Positions 18,872 through 28,852 of a stretch of 64,000 bases of DNA are shown piece by piece. A program made the position numbers and the translations under genes. Every line of letters starts with the position of its first letter. The stretch's first letter is position 1. The notes under the pieces were generated by a model. The model saw only the letters and a list, made by a program, of their open reading frames with translations, did no database searches and had not been told where the DNA came from. The DNA is taken from contig NZ_JABBXD010000004.1 in NCBI RefSeq assembly GCF_014750655.1, positions 1-64,000 of the forward strand. Direction: 5' to 3'. The stretch is from Salinimonas profundi (GTDB lineage: Bacteria > Pseudomonadota > Gammaproteobacteria > Enterobacterales > Alteromonadaceae).

Positions 18872-19597
18872 ATGGCAACTTTGTCGGCGCATAATCTGGC
18901 CAAATCGTATAAATCCAGACAGGTCGTTACCGATGTCAGTCTGGCGGTTTCAACCGGGCAAATCGTCGGGCTATTGGGACCAAATGGCGCTGGCAAGACA
19001 ACCACTTTTTATATGATAGTGGGGCTGGTGCCATTGGATAAAGGCAAGATTCACATCGATGATAATGAGCTAACGCATTTACCCATGCACGAAAGAGCGC
19101 GCAAAGGGATTGGGTACCTGCCTCAGGAAGCGTCTATTTTTCGTAAACTGACGGTTCATGAGAATATCATGGCGATTTTGCAAACAAGAAATGACCTCTC
19201 TGCAGAAAAAAGAGAAGAAGAGGCCGATGCGCTCCTTGATGAATTTAATATCAACCATATACGTAATAGTACTGGGATGAGTCTTTCAGGCGGCGAACGA
19301 CGTCGCGTGGAGATTGCCAGAGCGTTGGCAGCCAACCCACAGTTTATTTTGCTGGATGAACCCTTTGCCGGTGTAGACCCTATATCAGTAAACGACATAA
19401 AAAAAATCATTCAGCATTTACGTGATCGAGGGATAGGCATACTAATCACGGATCATAACGTTCGCGAAACGCTGGATGTATGTGAGGAAGCCTACATCGT
19501 AAGTCACGGCGAGTTAATTGCTCAAGGCAGTGCTGAGCAGGTATTAAGCAACCAGAAAGTACGAGAAGTATACCTAGGTGAGCAATTCAGGCTATAG
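18872..19597 (+). CDS. lptB: LPS export ABC transporter ATPase LptB
   Basis: Cytoplasmic ATPase that drives LPS extraction from the inner membrane. Walker A is GPNGAGKTT, the Q loop [10 protein letters not shown], the signature [17 protein letters not shown], Walker [14 protein letters not shown] and the switch His in ITDHNV. The 241-residue length is exact for LptB. It ends the lptCAB block, 71 bases before rpoN. Confidence 0.98.
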   Translation: MATLSAHNLAKSYKSRQVVTDVSLAVSTGQIVGLLGPNGAGKTTTFYMIVGLVPLDKGKIHIDDNELTHLPMHERARKGIGYLPQEASIFRKLTVHENIMAILQTRNDLSAEKREEEADALLDEFNINHIRNSTGMSLSGGERRRVEIARALAANPQFILLDEPFAGVDPISVNDIKKIIQHLRDRGIGILITDHNVRETLDVCEEAYIVSHGELIAQGSAEQVLSNQKVREVYLGEQFRL

Positions 19598-19668
19598 TTA
19601 ACAAAGCGCCACTGAATTTTATTATTTCACCTCCATTAAACGCGTACAAAGTTAAAAATAAGACGTAG

Positions 19669-21147
19669 ATGAAACCATCTTTACAGTTAAAATTTAGCCA
19701 ACAACTTACCATGACGCCGCAGTTGCAGCAGGCGATTAAACTGCTGCAATTGTCTACGCTTGATCTTCAGCAGGAGATACAGGAAGCGCTTGACTCCAAT
19801 CCTTTGTTGGAAGTCGAAGAAGGCAACGATAATGAGGCTACTGAGAAAAACAATCTCGATAATGATTCAGACAATGCTGAGGCCTCCGCCAGCGCATCGG
19901 ATAATATGGACTCAGGCGAGGCACTTGAGAAAAATGACTTGCCTGATGAATTGCCGATAGACAGTACCTGGGATGAATATTATTCCGCCTCTTCTGCGCC
20001 AGCACCTGGTCCCAACAGTGATGAAGATCAGGTTTTTCAGGGTGAGACATCAGAAAACATCCAGGACCATCTGTTGTGGCAGATGCGACTTACTCATTTT
20101 TCCGATACTGATCGCGCTATTGCTACCGCAATCATTGATTGCATTGATGAGTCGGGTTATCTGACGGTGACCGTCGAAGACATTCTGCAAAGTGTCAACG
20201 ATGAGGATATGGAAGAACCTATCGAAGAAGATGAGGTTGAGTGCGTACTAAAGCGTATCCAGCTGTTTGATCCCATCGGTTCAGGTTCACGTTCGCCTCA
20301 GGAATGTTTACTGGTTCAGCTTAGACAGTTCGCGCCCGAGACGCCCTGGGTGGCAGAAGCAAAGATGCTACTTGAAGATTATTCAGATTTGTTAGGCAGC
20401 AAAGATTATCGCACGCTGATGCGCAAGTCCCGGCTGAAAGAAGATCAGTTGCGTGAGGCCATGCGACTATTGCAGACCCTTAACCCTCGTCCGGGCAGTG
20501 CCCTGGTGACCAAAGAGCCTGAATATGTTATTCCTGATGTGTCGGTAGCCAAGAAAAACGGACGTTGGACGGTAGAGCTTAACCCTGACAGCCTGCCCAA
20601 ATTAAGTGTTAACCAACAGTATGCAGCAATGAGTCGCAAGGCGAGAAACAGCAGTGACTCTCAGTTTATCCGCTCGCATATGCAGGAAGCTAAGTGGTTC
20701 ATTAAAAGTCTGGAGTCACGCAATGATACATTGCTGAAAGTAGCAAACTGTATCGTGCAGCAGCAAATGGGCTTTTTTGAACACGGCCCTGAAATGATGA
20801 AACCAATGGTGCTTAATGATGTCGCAGAAATGGTGGATATGCACGAATCAACAATTTCCAGGGTGACTACCCAGAAATATATGCATACTCCTCGCGGCAT
20901 TTTTGAATTGAAATACTTCTTCTCCAGTCACGTAGCGACGGAGTCGGGTGGCGAGTGTTCGTCTACTGCGATTCGTGCGCTGATTAAAAAGCTGGTCGCT
21001 GCAGAAACACCCAGCAAGCCGCTAAGTGACAGCAAGATTGCTACATTGTTAGCCGAACAAGGCATCAAAGTTGCCCGGCGAACAATAGCAAAATACAGGG
21101 AATCACTGTCGATTCCCCCGTCTAACCAACGCAAAAGCCTGATTTAG
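19669..21147 (+). CDS. rpoN: RNA polymerase sigma-54 factor RpoN
   Basis: Alternative sigma factor for enhancer-dependent promoters. The N-terminal activator-binding region is Gln/Leu-rich ([20 protein letters not shown]), followed by an acidic region II (about 45-130), the core-binding domain, a helix-turn-helix ([15 protein letters not shown]) and the RpoN box [10 protein letters not shown] near the C terminus. The length is 492 residues. Its location after lptB and before hpf-ptsN-rapZ-ptsO is the classic arrangement. Confidence 0.98.
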   Translation: MKPSLQLKFSQQLTMTPQLQQAIKLLQLSTLDLQQEIQEALDSNPLLEVEEGNDNEATEKNNLDNDSDNAEASASASDNMDSGEALEKNDLPDELPIDSTWDEYYSASSAPAPGPNSDEDQVFQGETSENIQDHLLWQMRLTHFSDTDRAIATAIIDCIDESGYLTVTVEDILQSVNDEDMEEPIEEDEVECVLKRIQLFDPIGSGSRSPQECLLVQLRQFAPETPWVAEAKMLLEDYSDLLGSKDYRTLMRKSRLKEDQLREAMRLLQTLNPRPGSALVTKEPEYVIPDVSVAKKNGRWTVELNPDSLPKLSVNQQYAAMSRKARNSSDSQFIRSHMQEAKWFIKSLESRNDTLLKVANCIVQQQMGFFEHGPEMMKPMVLNDVAEMVDMHESTISRVTTQKYMHTPRGIFELKYFFSSHVATESGGECSSTAIRALIKKLVAAETPSKPLSDSKIATLLAEQGIKVARRTIAKYRESLSIPPSNQRKSLI

Positions 21148-21183
21148 CAGTTAAAGGCAAGCTCACAATAAGGAAGACGAAAT

Positions 21184-21471
21184 ATGCAAATAAACCTTAC
21201 TGGTCATCATATCGATATCACCGATTCTTTGCGTAATTATGTCGACACCAAGTTTAGTAAGCTGGAACGGCACTTCGACCACATCTCAAATGTGCACGTT
21301 ATTTTGAATGTTGAGAAGTTGAACCAAAAAGCGGAAGCCACGGTTCACCTTAGCGGCGCGGAGGTATTTGCATCATCAGAAAATACGGATATGTATGCAG
21401 CGATTGACAGTATGGTTGATAAACTGGACAGACAGGTTATCAAGCATAAGGAAAAGCTGAAAAAGCATTAA
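21184..21471 (+). CDS. hpf: Ribosome hibernation promoting factor (short form)
   Basis: A 95-residue protein of the HPF/YfiA fold that binds the 30S subunit and promotes 100S dimer formation in resting cells. Visible features are the start MQINLTGHHIDITDSLRNYV, the helix around KFSKLERHFDHI and the basic C-terminal helix MVDKLDRQVIKHKEKLKKH. The short length separates it from long-form HPF. An AAGGAAG site precedes the ATG, and its stop overlaps the ptsN start (TAATG). Confidence 0.96.
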   Translation: MQINLTGHHIDITDSLRNYVDTKFSKLERHFDHISNVHVILNVEKLNQKAEATVHLSGAEVFASSENTDMYAAIDSMVDKLDRQVIKHKEKLKKH

Positions 21472-21923
21472 TGTCTAATATGGATATTCAAGCCATTGTT
21501 AGCCTGGACCGCACCAAGTGTGCGGTTCAGTGCAATAGTAAAAAACGCATTCTTGAGATTATCAGCAGCATCGCTGCTGATAATAATACCGAGGTTGAAG
21601 AAGAAACGGTTCTTAATGCGCTGCTTTCCCGTGAGCGCATGGGCAGTACCGGTATTGGCAATGGCATTGCCCTCCCCCATGGACGTTTGCCCGGTCTGGC
21701 AAACGTAATTGCCATCGTGGTCACCAGTGACCCGGCCATCGATTTTGATGCTATAGATAATAAGCCTGTCGATATTTTCTTTACCTTACTTGTTCCGGAA
21801 GAACAAACAGAAGGCCATCTTCAAACTCTGGCATTGGTTGCCGGCAAACTTAGCGACAAAGAAACTGTAAAAGCCATTCGCCGGGCATCAACCAGTGATG
21901 ATATAGTGAAGGCATTAAAATAA
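21471..21923 (+). CDS. ptsN: Nitrogen-PTS enzyme IIA (PtsN)
   Basis: Regulatory EIIA-Ntr protein that, depending on phosphorylation by NPr, modulates potassium uptake and sensor kinases in E. coli. The 150-residue single domain has the active-site His in GIALPHGRLPG and the GSTGIGNG loop. It is 1-base overlapped with hpf and lies 36 bases before rapZ, so it belongs to the rpoN-linked Ntr-PTS group. Confidence 0.97.
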   Translation: MSNMDIQAIVSLDRTKCAVQCNSKKRILEIISSIAADNNTEVEEETVLNALLSRERMGSTGIGNGIALPHGRLPGLANVIAIVVTSDPAIDFDAIDNKPVDIFFTLLVPEEQTEGHLQTLALVAGKLSDKETVKAIRRASTSDDIVKALK

Positions 21924-21959
21924 TCTCTGCGGCCTATCGCGTATAACCGGAGAAACGTT

Positions 21960-22808
21960 TTGAAGCTTATTATTATCAGTGGACGCTCAGGCTCCGGCAA
22001 GTCCGTGGCGCTCAGAGCATTGGAAGATTTGGGGTATTATTGCGTAGATAATATTCCGGTTAATTTGCTTCCCGCGTTAACCCACTCTGTTTCTGAAGAA
22101 TATGATCAGGTGGCAGTAAGCATTGATGTGCGTAACCTGCCCAAAGATCCTTCTGAGTTGGTAGAAATTCTCGATTATCTGCCACAGTCCTGGAGTGTCA
22201 CTATCGTCTATATTGATGCCAGTGATGATATCCTGGTAAAGCGCTTCAGCGAAACACGCCGGTTACATCCGCTGGCAAAACTCAATAAGTCTCTTTCCGA
22301 CGCAATTTACACCGAGCGCGAGTTACTGGCTCCGGTGGCTGAGCGCGCTGATTTGTATATCGACACCGACTCCATGTCGATTCACCAGCTTGCTGAACTT
22401 ATTCGCGAGCGCATACTGGGCAAAAAGAGCTCACGACTGGTACTAGTCTTTGAATCATTCGGTTTTAAGCATGGTATTCCTAAAGATGCAGATTATGTCT
22501 TTGATGCCCGTTTTTTGCCTAACCCGCACTGGGAGCCGGATTTAAAGCATTTTACCGGACTGGATGCGCCTGTTGAGGTATTTCTTGGGTCACAGCCCAT
22601 CGTCACAAAGTTTATCTGGCAAATACAAAATCTGATTACGACCTGGTTACCCCATCTGGAGCGTAATAACCGAAGCTATGTCACTGTTGCAATTGGTTGT
22701 ACCGGCGGTCAGCACCGGTCAGTCTTTGTCGCACAAACACTGGCTAAAACTTTCAGGGATATTCACCCGGACGTACAAATCCGGCACCGGGAGCTTGCTG
22801 AAAAATGA
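21960..22808 (+). CDS. rapZ: RNase adapter protein RapZ
   Basis: P-loop protein that in E. coli binds the small RNA GlmZ and guides RNase E, thus tuning glucosamine-6-phosphate synthesis. The Walker A is GRSGSGKS (8-15), followed by LEDLGYYCVDNIPV, FKHGIPKDADYVFDARFLPN and the C-terminal GCTGGQHRSV. Start codon is TTG with a GGAGAAA site upstream. The 282-residue length is standard. It overlaps ptsO by four bases (ATGA). Confidence 0.97.
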   Translation: MKLIIISGRSGSGKSVALRALEDLGYYCVDNIPVNLLPALTHSVSEEYDQVAVSIDVRNLPKDPSELVEILDYLPQSWSVTIVYIDASDDILVKRFSETRRLHPLAKLNKSLSDAIYTERELLAPVAERADLYIDTDSMSIHQLAELIRERILGKKSSRLVLVFESFGFKHGIPKDADYVFDARFLPNPHWEPDLKHFTGLDAPVEVFLGSQPIVTKFIWQIQNLITTWLPHLERNNRSYVTVAIGCTGGQHRSVFVAQTLAKTFRDIHPDVQIRHRELAEK

Positions 22809-23077
22809 GTATAGAAAAACAGCTGACCATTGAAAACAAACTGGGTTTACATGCACGTGCTGCGACGCAGTTGGTCGAACTGGCTAACCAGTTCGATGCA
22901 CAAATAACATTAGTAAAGGGCGATAAAACAGCAGACGCTAACAGTGTCCTGGGCCTGATGATGCTGGAAAGCCATCAGGGCGAAACGGTTACCGTTATCA
23001 GTGACGGGCCGGACGCAGAATCAGCCATGCAGGCAATAGAAAGTTTGATTGCGGGCCGATTCAACGAATCAGAATAA
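22805..23077 (+). CDS. ptsO: Phosphocarrier protein NPr (HPr family, PtsO)
   Basis: A 90-residue HPr-like phosphocarrier that passes phosphate from EI-Ntr to PtsN. The active-site His lies in NKLGLHARAAT, and the regulatory Ser region ADANSVLGLMML is present. It is coupled to rapZ. mgtE begins about 96 bases downstream, perhaps on the same transcript, since no terminator is visible between them. Confidence 0.96.
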   Translation: MSIEKQLTIENKLGLHARAATQLVELANQFDAQITLVKGDKTADANSVLGLMMLESHQGETVTVISDGPDAESAMQAIESLIAGRFNESE

Positions 23078-23173
23078 AACGCATTTTTAGGCGGGGCGCC
23101 ACCAATAACGAAAAAGAACTTCGCAAGTTATCCGGCCTCACCTTTAATCTCCCTTTTCCACCAAGGATCGAAA

Positions 23174-24532
23174 GTGGCAGAAGCATTAGAATCTAAATTT
23201 GCACAAAGCCAGTTACGTACGCTTAACGCAGCACTGAACGATGGCCGCTTTGTTTCTGTGCGCAAAATATTGCACGAGCTGCCCCCCTCTGATGTCGCGC
23301 TGGTACTTGAATCAAGCCCCACAAAAACCCGTGATGAGCTGTGGGAGCTCATTGATGGTGAGTTTCACGGTGATATTCTCGAAGAGCTATCCGAAGATGT
23401 CAGGAACGGTATTATTACCAAGATGGCCCCATTGCGTGTTGTCGATGCACTGGAGGAGATGGATACCGATGACCTGGCCGAAACGCTCAGCAGTCTGCCA
23501 GATGAAGTTCTGCAGGATATTTTACAATCTATGGATGCGCAGGACAGGGTAAGAGCCGAACAAGCCCTTTCCTATGGTGAGGAAACTGCCGGGTTCATCA
23601 TGAACACTGACACCATCACCTTGCGTCCGGACGTAACAATAGATGTGGTCCTTCGATATATACGCCTCAAAGGTGAGCTACCGGAAAACACCGATACACT
23701 CTACGTTGTTAATCGCACTGATAATTTGGTGGGTCTGGTGCCTGTGGCCAGGCTGCTGACTGCCGATACGGAAGATAAGGTGTCAGAGGTAATGGACGAA
23801 GATGCCGAAGCGATTCCCGTTAATATGCCAGATGATGAAGTGGCCAGTCTGTTTGAGCGTTACAATTGGCTGTCTGCACCGGTGGTAGATGAAAAAAACC
23901 GGTTGGTAGGCCGCATCACGATTGACGATGTGGTAGATATCATTCGTGAGGACGCTGAACATTCTATGATGAGTATGGCGGGTCTTGACGATGAAGAGGA
24001 TACGTTTGCACCGGTATGGCAAAGTACTCAGCGTCGTTCAGTATGGCTGGGCGTGAACCTGGTGACCGCGCTCATGGCTGCAGCTGTCAGTGATTTATTT
24101 GAGGCTACGCTCAGTCAACTTGCTGTGTTAGCCATCTTGAATACTATCGTGCCCAGCATGGGTGGCGTTGCCGGTAATCAGACTTTAACGCTGGTAATCC
24201 GGGGGATGGCCTTGGGCCATGTCAATCCCAGTAACTCCCGCTGGCTCATCAGCAAAGAGCTTGCGATCGGCTTCTTAAACGGGGTTATCTGGGCCGTCCT
24301 TATCGCCAGTGTTATCGCGCTGTGGAAACAAAACCTGATGCTTGGTGCCATCATAGCCTTCGCGATGATGATCAATTTGCTGGCTGCGGCGCTCGCAGGG
24401 GCTACTTTGCCAATCATTATGAAGAAATTAAAAATTGACCCCGCGCTGGCCGGAAGCGTTATTTTAACCACGATCACCGACGTGGTGGGGATATTCGCAT
24501 TCCTGGGCACAGCCACCCTGTTTTTAATGTAA
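23174..24532 (+). CDS. mgtE: Magnesium transporter MgtE
   Basis: Mg2+-gated magnesium channel of the inner membrane, 452 residues. It has the cytoplasmic N domain (about 15-125, superhelical repeats such as EEMDTDDLAETLSSLPDEV), two CBS domains (about 135-255) and five transmembrane helices (about 285-450) with the pore motif NTIVPSMGGVAGNQTLTL. The start codon is GTG with AAGGAT upstream. No M-box riboswitch is visible in the 96 bases before it. Confidence 0.95.
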   Translation: MAEALESKFAQSQLRTLNAALNDGRFVSVRKILHELPPSDVALVLESSPTKTRDELWELIDGEFHGDILEELSEDVRNGIITKMAPLRVVDALEEMDTDDLAETLSSLPDEVLQDILQSMDAQDRVRAEQALSYGEETAGFIMNTDTITLRPDVTIDVVLRYIRLKGELPENTDTLYVVNRTDNLVGLVPVARLLTADTEDKVSEVMDEDAEAIPVNMPDDEVASLFERYNWLSAPVVDEKNRLVGRITIDDVVDIIREDAEHSMMSMAGLDDEEDTFAPVWQSTQRRSVWLGVNLVTALMAAAVSDLFEATLSQLAVLAILNTIVPSMGGVAGNQTLTLVIRGMALGHVNPSNSRWLISKELAIGFLNGVIWAVLIASVIALWKQNLMLGAIIAFAMMINLLAAALAGATLPIIMKKLKIDPALAGSVILTTITDVVGIFAFLGTATLFLM

Positions 24533-24563
24533 CTAAAAGGGCTGGTTTCCTTTAACGAGATAT

Positions 24564-24590
24564 AAAAAAAGCTCCCTGAGGAGCTTTTTT
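24564..24590. terminator. Bidirectional terminator between mgtE and sspB
   Basis: AAAAAAAGCTCC-CTGA-GGAGCTTTTTT: a symmetrical hairpin with T-runs on both strands, serving the convergent mgtE and sspB genes. Confidence 0.93.
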
Positions 24591-24603
24591 ATTTAAACAA
24601 CTG

Positions 24604-25080
24604 TTACTTGATAATCTTGAGGTTTGGCTTGCCCTTTTTAGGCGGAACCGGTGCACTGTCTGCATCCGCTTCATTGACATCACCCGATGGCTTTGTCGTA
24701 GACGCATCATCGCTTAATGACGCATCTTCCAGTGACTCTGCCGATGAAGGGCTAGACAGCTCCTCCTCCACAGCGAAAACAGTTCCAGCACCGTTTTCGC
24801 GCGCGTAAATAGCCATCACCGCCTGACAGGGCATCCGAATCTGACGGGGCTGTCCGCCGAATCGCGCCTGAAATGAGAGAAACTCCAAATCCAGACCAAA
24901 GTTGACGCAGGCTGACGGAGAGATATTCAGAACTATCTGCCCATCCTTCACAAATTCCTGCGGCACTTCTGTCAGCGCGTTTGTAGCATCCACGACAATA
25001 TAAGGCGTCATATCATTGTCGACGATCCAATCGAAAAATGCGCGTAACAGGTAAGGCTGATTAGGTGTCATAGTGCTCAT
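24604..25080 (-). CDS. sspB: ClpXP protease specificity-enhancing factor SspB
   Basis: Adaptor delivering ssrA-tagged proteins to ClpXP. The substrate-binding domain (about 5-110) starts QPYLLRAFFDWIVDNDMTPY and includes VLNISPSACVNFGLD and RQIRMPCQAVMAIYARENG. A long acidic/Ser-rich linker leads to the basic ClpX-binding tail PPKKGKPNLKIIK. The 158-residue length is typical. The gene overlaps sspA by four bases. Confidence 0.96.
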   Translation of the reverse strand: MSTMTPNQPYLLRAFFDWIVDNDMTPYIVVDATNALTEVPQEFVKDGQIVLNISPSACVNFGLDLEFLSFQARFGGQPRQIRMPCQAVMAIYARENGAGTVFAVEEELSSPSSAESLEDASLSDDASTTKPSGDVNEADADSAPVPPKKGKPNLKIIK

Positions 25081-25709
25081 AACGGGTTATGTATTTCGCG
25101 TTCCTGATCGGTCAGCGATGCTTTAAATGAGCCTCGCTCGAAAATACGCGTCATATAGGCGTTTATTTCTTTCGCACCGGCACCTTTTAATTCGATACCC
25201 AGTGCAGGTAAGCGCCACAACAATGGTGCCAAGTAACAATCTACCAGGCTGAACTCTTCACTCATGAAGTAAGGCAACTCAGAAAACACAGGTGCCAGCG
25301 ACAACAGCGCTTCACGCAACTCGTTTCTCGCTGATTCAACATCACCCTCACCGCGGAAAATACGCGCAGCCAGCGAATACCAGTCCTGCTCAATGCGATG
25401 CATCATCAGGCGGCTCTGTCCACGAGAGACAGGATAAACAGGCATAAGTGGCGGATGCGGGAAACGCTCGTCCAGATATTCCATGATGATGTGCGACTTA
25501 TACAGTACAAGCTCTCGGTCAACGAGTGTTGGAACAGTTCCGTAGGGGTTCAGATCGAGCAGGTCCTCTGGCAGATTGCTCGGATCAGTGTAGCTGATTT
25601 CTACACCTACGCCTTTTTCGGCCAGAACAATCCGTACCTGGTGACTATAAATATCGATACTATCTGAGAACAACGTCATGATAGAGCGTTTATTCGCGGC
25701 TACGGCCAT
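25077..25709 (-). CDS. sspA: Stringent starvation protein A SspA
   Basis: RNA-polymerase-associated protein with a glutathione-S-transferase fold, involved in stationary-phase and acid-stress gene expression. The N-terminal thioredoxin-like part contains FSDSIDIYSHQVRIVLAEKG and YGTVPTLVDRELVLYKS; the C-terminal helical domain contains the conserved EFSLVDCYLAPLLWRL. GGAGG lies seven bases before the chosen ATG. It forms the sspAB operon. Confidence 0.97.
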   Translation of the reverse strand: MAVAANKRSIMTLFSDSIDIYSHQVRIVLAEKGVGVEISYTDPSNLPEDLLDLNPYGTVPTLVDRELVLYKSHIIMEYLDERFPHPPLMPVYPVSRGQSRLMMHRIEQDWYSLAARIFRGEGDVESARNELREALLSLAPVFSELPYFMSEEFSLVDCYLAPLLWRLPALGIELKGAGAKEINAYMTRIFERGSFKASLTDQEREIHNPL

Positions 25710-25770
25710 TAATTTTCCTCCGTCGAGAGACTTTCACACTGTCTCCCAATCGACAGTGCGCCTAAAGCTG

Positions 25771-25796
25771 AAAAAGGGGGCAGATTGCCCCCTTTG
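25771..25796 (-). terminator. Rho-independent terminator after petC
   Basis: On the minus strand AAAGGGGGCAATCTGCCCCC is followed by TTTTTC, about 25 bases past the petC stop; it separates petABC from sspAB. Confidence 0.85.
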
Positions 25797-25819
25797 GTAT
25801 TATACAGAAAATGACAGGT

Positions 25820-26554
25820 TTAGTGTACTTCTCGCCAGTAATCTTTTTTCAGAAGAAAAACAAATACAAACAATACTAGGATAAACACCAGCACCCACTT
25901 ACCTATTTTTTCCGACTGCAGGCGGAATGGTTCACCGGTGTATTCAAGAAAATTGACCAAATCACCGATGGCCTGGTCGTATTCTTCCGGCGACAACGCA
26001 CCATCGCCGTCAGACTGAATGCCGGCGTAGCGCTTGACCTGTTCACCGTCAACCATCACTTCTTCATAGGTTTCACGGGGCGTTCCCTGCAGCGACTGTA
26101 AGACATGTGGCATACCCACATCGGGGAACACTTTGTTGTTTACGCCAAAAGGACGCTCTTTATCAACATAAAAGGTGCGCAGGTAGGTATACAGCCAGTC
26201 ACCGCCACGTACACGCGCAACCAGCGTTAGATCAGGTGGCGCGGCGCCAAACCAGGTTGCCGCTCCTTCTTCCGGCATCGCCCGTTTCATGTAATCTGTA
26301 ACTTTATCGCCGGTGAACTGCAGATTCTCTTCACCCAGTTCCTCAGGGATCCCCAAATCGTTAAACGTTCTGGAATATCGCTGATATTTCATCGAATGGC
26401 AGCCAGAGCAGTAATTCATGTAAATCTGTGCACCGCGTTGCAGCGAGGCCTTATCTGTCAGATCAATAGGTGCCTCATCCAGATGAACACTACTACCTGC
26501 AGCACTGGCCCACAGCGGCACGAATAAAGACATTAACGCTAACAGTTTCTTCAT
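25820..26554 (-). CDS. petC: Cytochrome c1 (bc1 complex)
   Basis: Membrane-anchored c-type cytochrome of the ubiquinol:cytochrome c oxidoreductase. Features are a signal peptide (MKKLLALMSLFVPLWASAAG), the haem-binding CSGCH with the flanking MNYCSGCHSMKYQRYSR, and a C-terminal transmembrane anchor (about 222-238, WVLVFILVLFVFVFLLKK). The 244-residue length fits gammaproteobacterial PetC. Its start overlaps the petB stop by four bases. Confidence 0.97.
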   Translation of the reverse strand: MKKLLALMSLFVPLWASAAGSSVHLDEAPIDLTDKASLQRGAQIYMNYCSGCHSMKYQRYSRTFNDLGIPEELGEENLQFTGDKVTDYMKRAMPEEGAATWFGAAPPDLTLVARVRGGDWLYTYLRTFYVDKERPFGVNNKVFPDVGMPHVLQSLQGTPRETYEEVMVDGEQVKRYAGIQSDGDGALSPEEYDQAIGDLVNFLEYTGEPFRLQSEKIGKWVLVFILVLFVFVFLLKKDYWREVH

Positions 26555-27816
26555 TTCGGGATCCTCGCTGGAACAGGTTTAGTATTTTCATTTTTACTGT
26601 ATAAGAACAGCGCAACGAAGAATCCAAAGTAAAGTACCGTCGCTATCTGTGAAGCGATGATTTTCCAGTTTTCCTGCGGTGTTCCTCCAAGATAACCCAG
26701 GAAGATGAATACCACAGCAAATACCAGCAGGTTAACTTTGTGCAGTCCGCACCGGTAGCGCCAGGACCTGACACGCCCTCTGTCAATCCAGGGCATAGCA
26801 AACAAGGCTGCTATCGCTCCGAACATGGCTAACACACCAAACAGCTTATCTGGTACGGCTTTCAAAATGGCGTAGAAAGGCGTGAAATACCAGACAGGGA
26901 AAATGTGTTCAGGCGTTTTCAACGGATTGGCAATTTCAAAGTTGGGGTGTTCAAGAAATTTACCGCCCATTTCCGGTGCAAAGAACATGATGTAACAAAA
27001 CGCAGCCAGAAATACGCAGAATGCAACCAGGTCTTTTAGCACTATGTGCGGGAAGAACGGCACGACATCATCTGCAATGTCATATTTATCAGTGTAATAT
27101 TCGTGGATTTTATACGGTGTCTTCTCACTTTCTGACAGTGACCCTTTTTTGTGCTTTATTGCAACACCGTCCGGGTTGTTAGAGCCCACTTCATGAAGCG
27201 CGATAATATGTAAAAAGACCAGAATCACTATCACTAGTGGTAATGCAATGACATGTAATGCGAAGAACCGGTTCAGCGTTGCACCGGAGATAACATAATC
27301 CCCCTGCAACCAGATGACCAGGTCCGGGCCAATGACCGGAATTGCACCAAAGAGGGAGACAATAACCTGCGCGCCCCAATAAGACATTTGTCCCCAGGGA
27401 AGTACATAACCCATGAAGGCTTCAGCCATCAGGGCCAGGTAGATAAACATACCAAATACCCAGAGCAATTCTCGTGGCTTTTGATAAGAACCATAAATCA
27501 TGCCACGGAACATGTGCATGTACACCACGATAAAGAACGCAGATGCGCCCGTGCTATGCATATACCGGATAATCCAGCCGTAGTCGATTTCACGCATGAT
27601 GTATTCAACAGAAGCAAATGCGCCTTCTGCTGTAGGTACATAATTCATGGTGAGCCAAATGCCGGTTATAATCTGGTTAACCAACACGATAGTGGCGAGA
27701 AAACCGAACACATACCAGAAGTTCATGTTCCGCGGGGCGGGATACTGAATAGCATGCATATTGGCTACGCGCATCATAGGAATGCGCTGTTCAATCCAAT
27801 TCATAAATCCACTCAT
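26551..27816 (-). CDS. petB: Cytochrome b (bc1 complex)
   Basis: Integral subunit carrying two b haems and the quinol oxidation and reduction sites. The 421-residue protein has eight or more transmembrane helices, the haem-ligand pairs around HSTGASAFFIVVYMHMFRG and FALHVIALPLVIVILVFLH, the ISLFG-like QVIVSLFGAIPVIG loop and the PEW-type motif here written PVWYF. It lies between petA and petC in the normal order. Confidence 0.97.
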   Translation of the reverse strand: MSGFMNWIEQRIPMMRVANMHAIQYPAPRNMNFWYVFGFLATIVLVNQIITGIWLTMNYVPTAEGAFASVEYIMREIDYGWIIRYMHSTGASAFFIVVYMHMFRGMIYGSYQKPRELLWVFGMFIYLALMAEAFMGYVLPWGQMSYWGAQVIVSLFGAIPVIGPDLVIWLQGDYVISGATLNRFFALHVIALPLVIVILVFLHIIALHEVGSNNPDGVAIKHKKGSLSESEKTPYKIHEYYTDKYDIADDVVPFFPHIVLKDLVAFCVFLAAFCYIMFFAPEMGGKFLEHPNFEIANPLKTPEHIFPVWYFTPFYAILKAVPDKLFGVLAMFGAIAALFAMPWIDRGRVRSWRYRCGLHKVNLLVFAVVFIFLGYLGGTPQENWKIIASQIATVLYFGFFVALFLYSKNENTKPVPARIPK

Positions 27817-27817
27817 G

Positions 27818-28447
27818 CTATGCTTCCTCCGCGGTTGAGCCGATGATCATCGTGGTATCATCAACATACTGGTAAGGCGGTACAACAAGATTCAAAGGCG
27901 CCGGGACATTCTGGAAAACGCGGCCGGCCATATCAAATTTTGAGCCATGACACGGGCAGAAGAAACCATCGGGAACGCCTTCTACAATCTCTTCAAACGC
28001 GCCATTTTTCAGATGCGTAGGTGAGCAGCCCAGGTGCGTGCAGATTCCAACCAACACCAGATATTCTTCTTTTAATGACCGATAATAGTTTTTCGCAAAT
28101 GCGGGCTGTTGTTCGGCTTCAGAGGTAGGATCTTTCAGGTTTGCTTCGTGCTGCTTCAGCTCTTCAAGGATTTCGGGTGTTCGTCGTACAATCCAGACAG
28201 GCTTACTGCGCCACATAACCCGAATCAGCTGGCCCGGCTCTATTCCACTGATATCGACTTCAACATCTGCACCGGCCGCTTTCGCTTTAGCACTCGGATT
28301 CCATGACGCAATGAATGGTACGGCGGCCCCTGCAACGCCTACAGCGCCGACCACTGAGGTTGCCACAGTCAGAAAACGACGTCGGGTATTATCTCCCGGC
28401 CCTTTTTCAGGCGCAGACTCTTTTGCATCTACAGATACATCGCTCAT
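27818..28447 (-). CDS. petA: Ubiquinol-cytochrome c reductase Rieske iron-sulfur subunit
   Basis: Carries the [2Fe-2S] cluster that takes electrons from ubiquinol. I place the start at the ATG of MSDVSVDAKES (28447), which has GGAGA about seven bases upstream; a longer in-frame extension has no such support. A twin-arginine-type TRRRFLTVATSVVGAVG anchor is followed by the cluster ligands in CTHLGCSP and CPCHGSKFD. The protein has 209 residues and is first in petABC. Confidence 0.96.
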   Translation of the reverse strand: MSDVSVDAKESAPEKGPGDNTRRRFLTVATSVVGAVGVAGAAVPFIASWNPSAKAKAAGADVEVDISGIEPGQLIRVMWRSKPVWIVRRTPEILEELKQHEANLKDPTSEAEQQPAFAKNYYRSLKEEYLVLVGICTHLGCSPTHLKNGAFEEIVEGVPDGFFCPCHGSKFDMAGRVFQNVPAPLNLVVPPYQYVDDTTMIIGSTAEEA

Positions 28448-28852
28448 CCACATTTCTCCAGGTTGGATTGTTATGGCAGACCTATCAGAAGACACTGACA
28501 ACATCGTCCTGTCATAACTGCTGGTCATCAACGTCACAACAGCACGTTACCGACTCAGACAAACATTTTTTTATAATATGTTATTTTTCGTACAAAATCA
28601 TACGGGAAAAGCCTTTCTGTTTACAAGGTTTTACTTCTCTAAGCTGAATAAAAAAGTATCAAATTACAGTAGACTTTCGCTTACACCTACGACAACAGGC
28701 CGTTCACAATTCATACAACCATCAAAATCGGCGAAAGGTGGGTAATAAAATAAAAATTAAGAAATCGTAAGAATTGGAAATATATGGGCAGGATTTTTTG
28801 CGCAGGCATAAAAAAACCCGGCATAAGCCGGGTTTTTTGCAAAAGCGAAAAA
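28448..28852. other. Intergenic region petA/rpsI
   Basis: About 405 bases without a gene. The right end holds the rpsI terminator; the part next to petA is AT-rich (for example TATTAT near 28572 on the minus strand) and must contain the petABC promoter, though I cannot place it firmly. Confidence 0.5.
28810..28838 (-). terminator. Rho-independent terminator after rpsI
   Basis: AAAAACCCGGC-ATAA-GCCGGGTTTTTT, symmetrical with T-runs on both strands, 15 bases past the rpsI stop. Confidence 0.93.

Noticed and set aside
23078-23173. M-box magnesium riboswitch before mgtE
   Set aside because: The gap is only 96 bases and lacks the conserved M-box segments.
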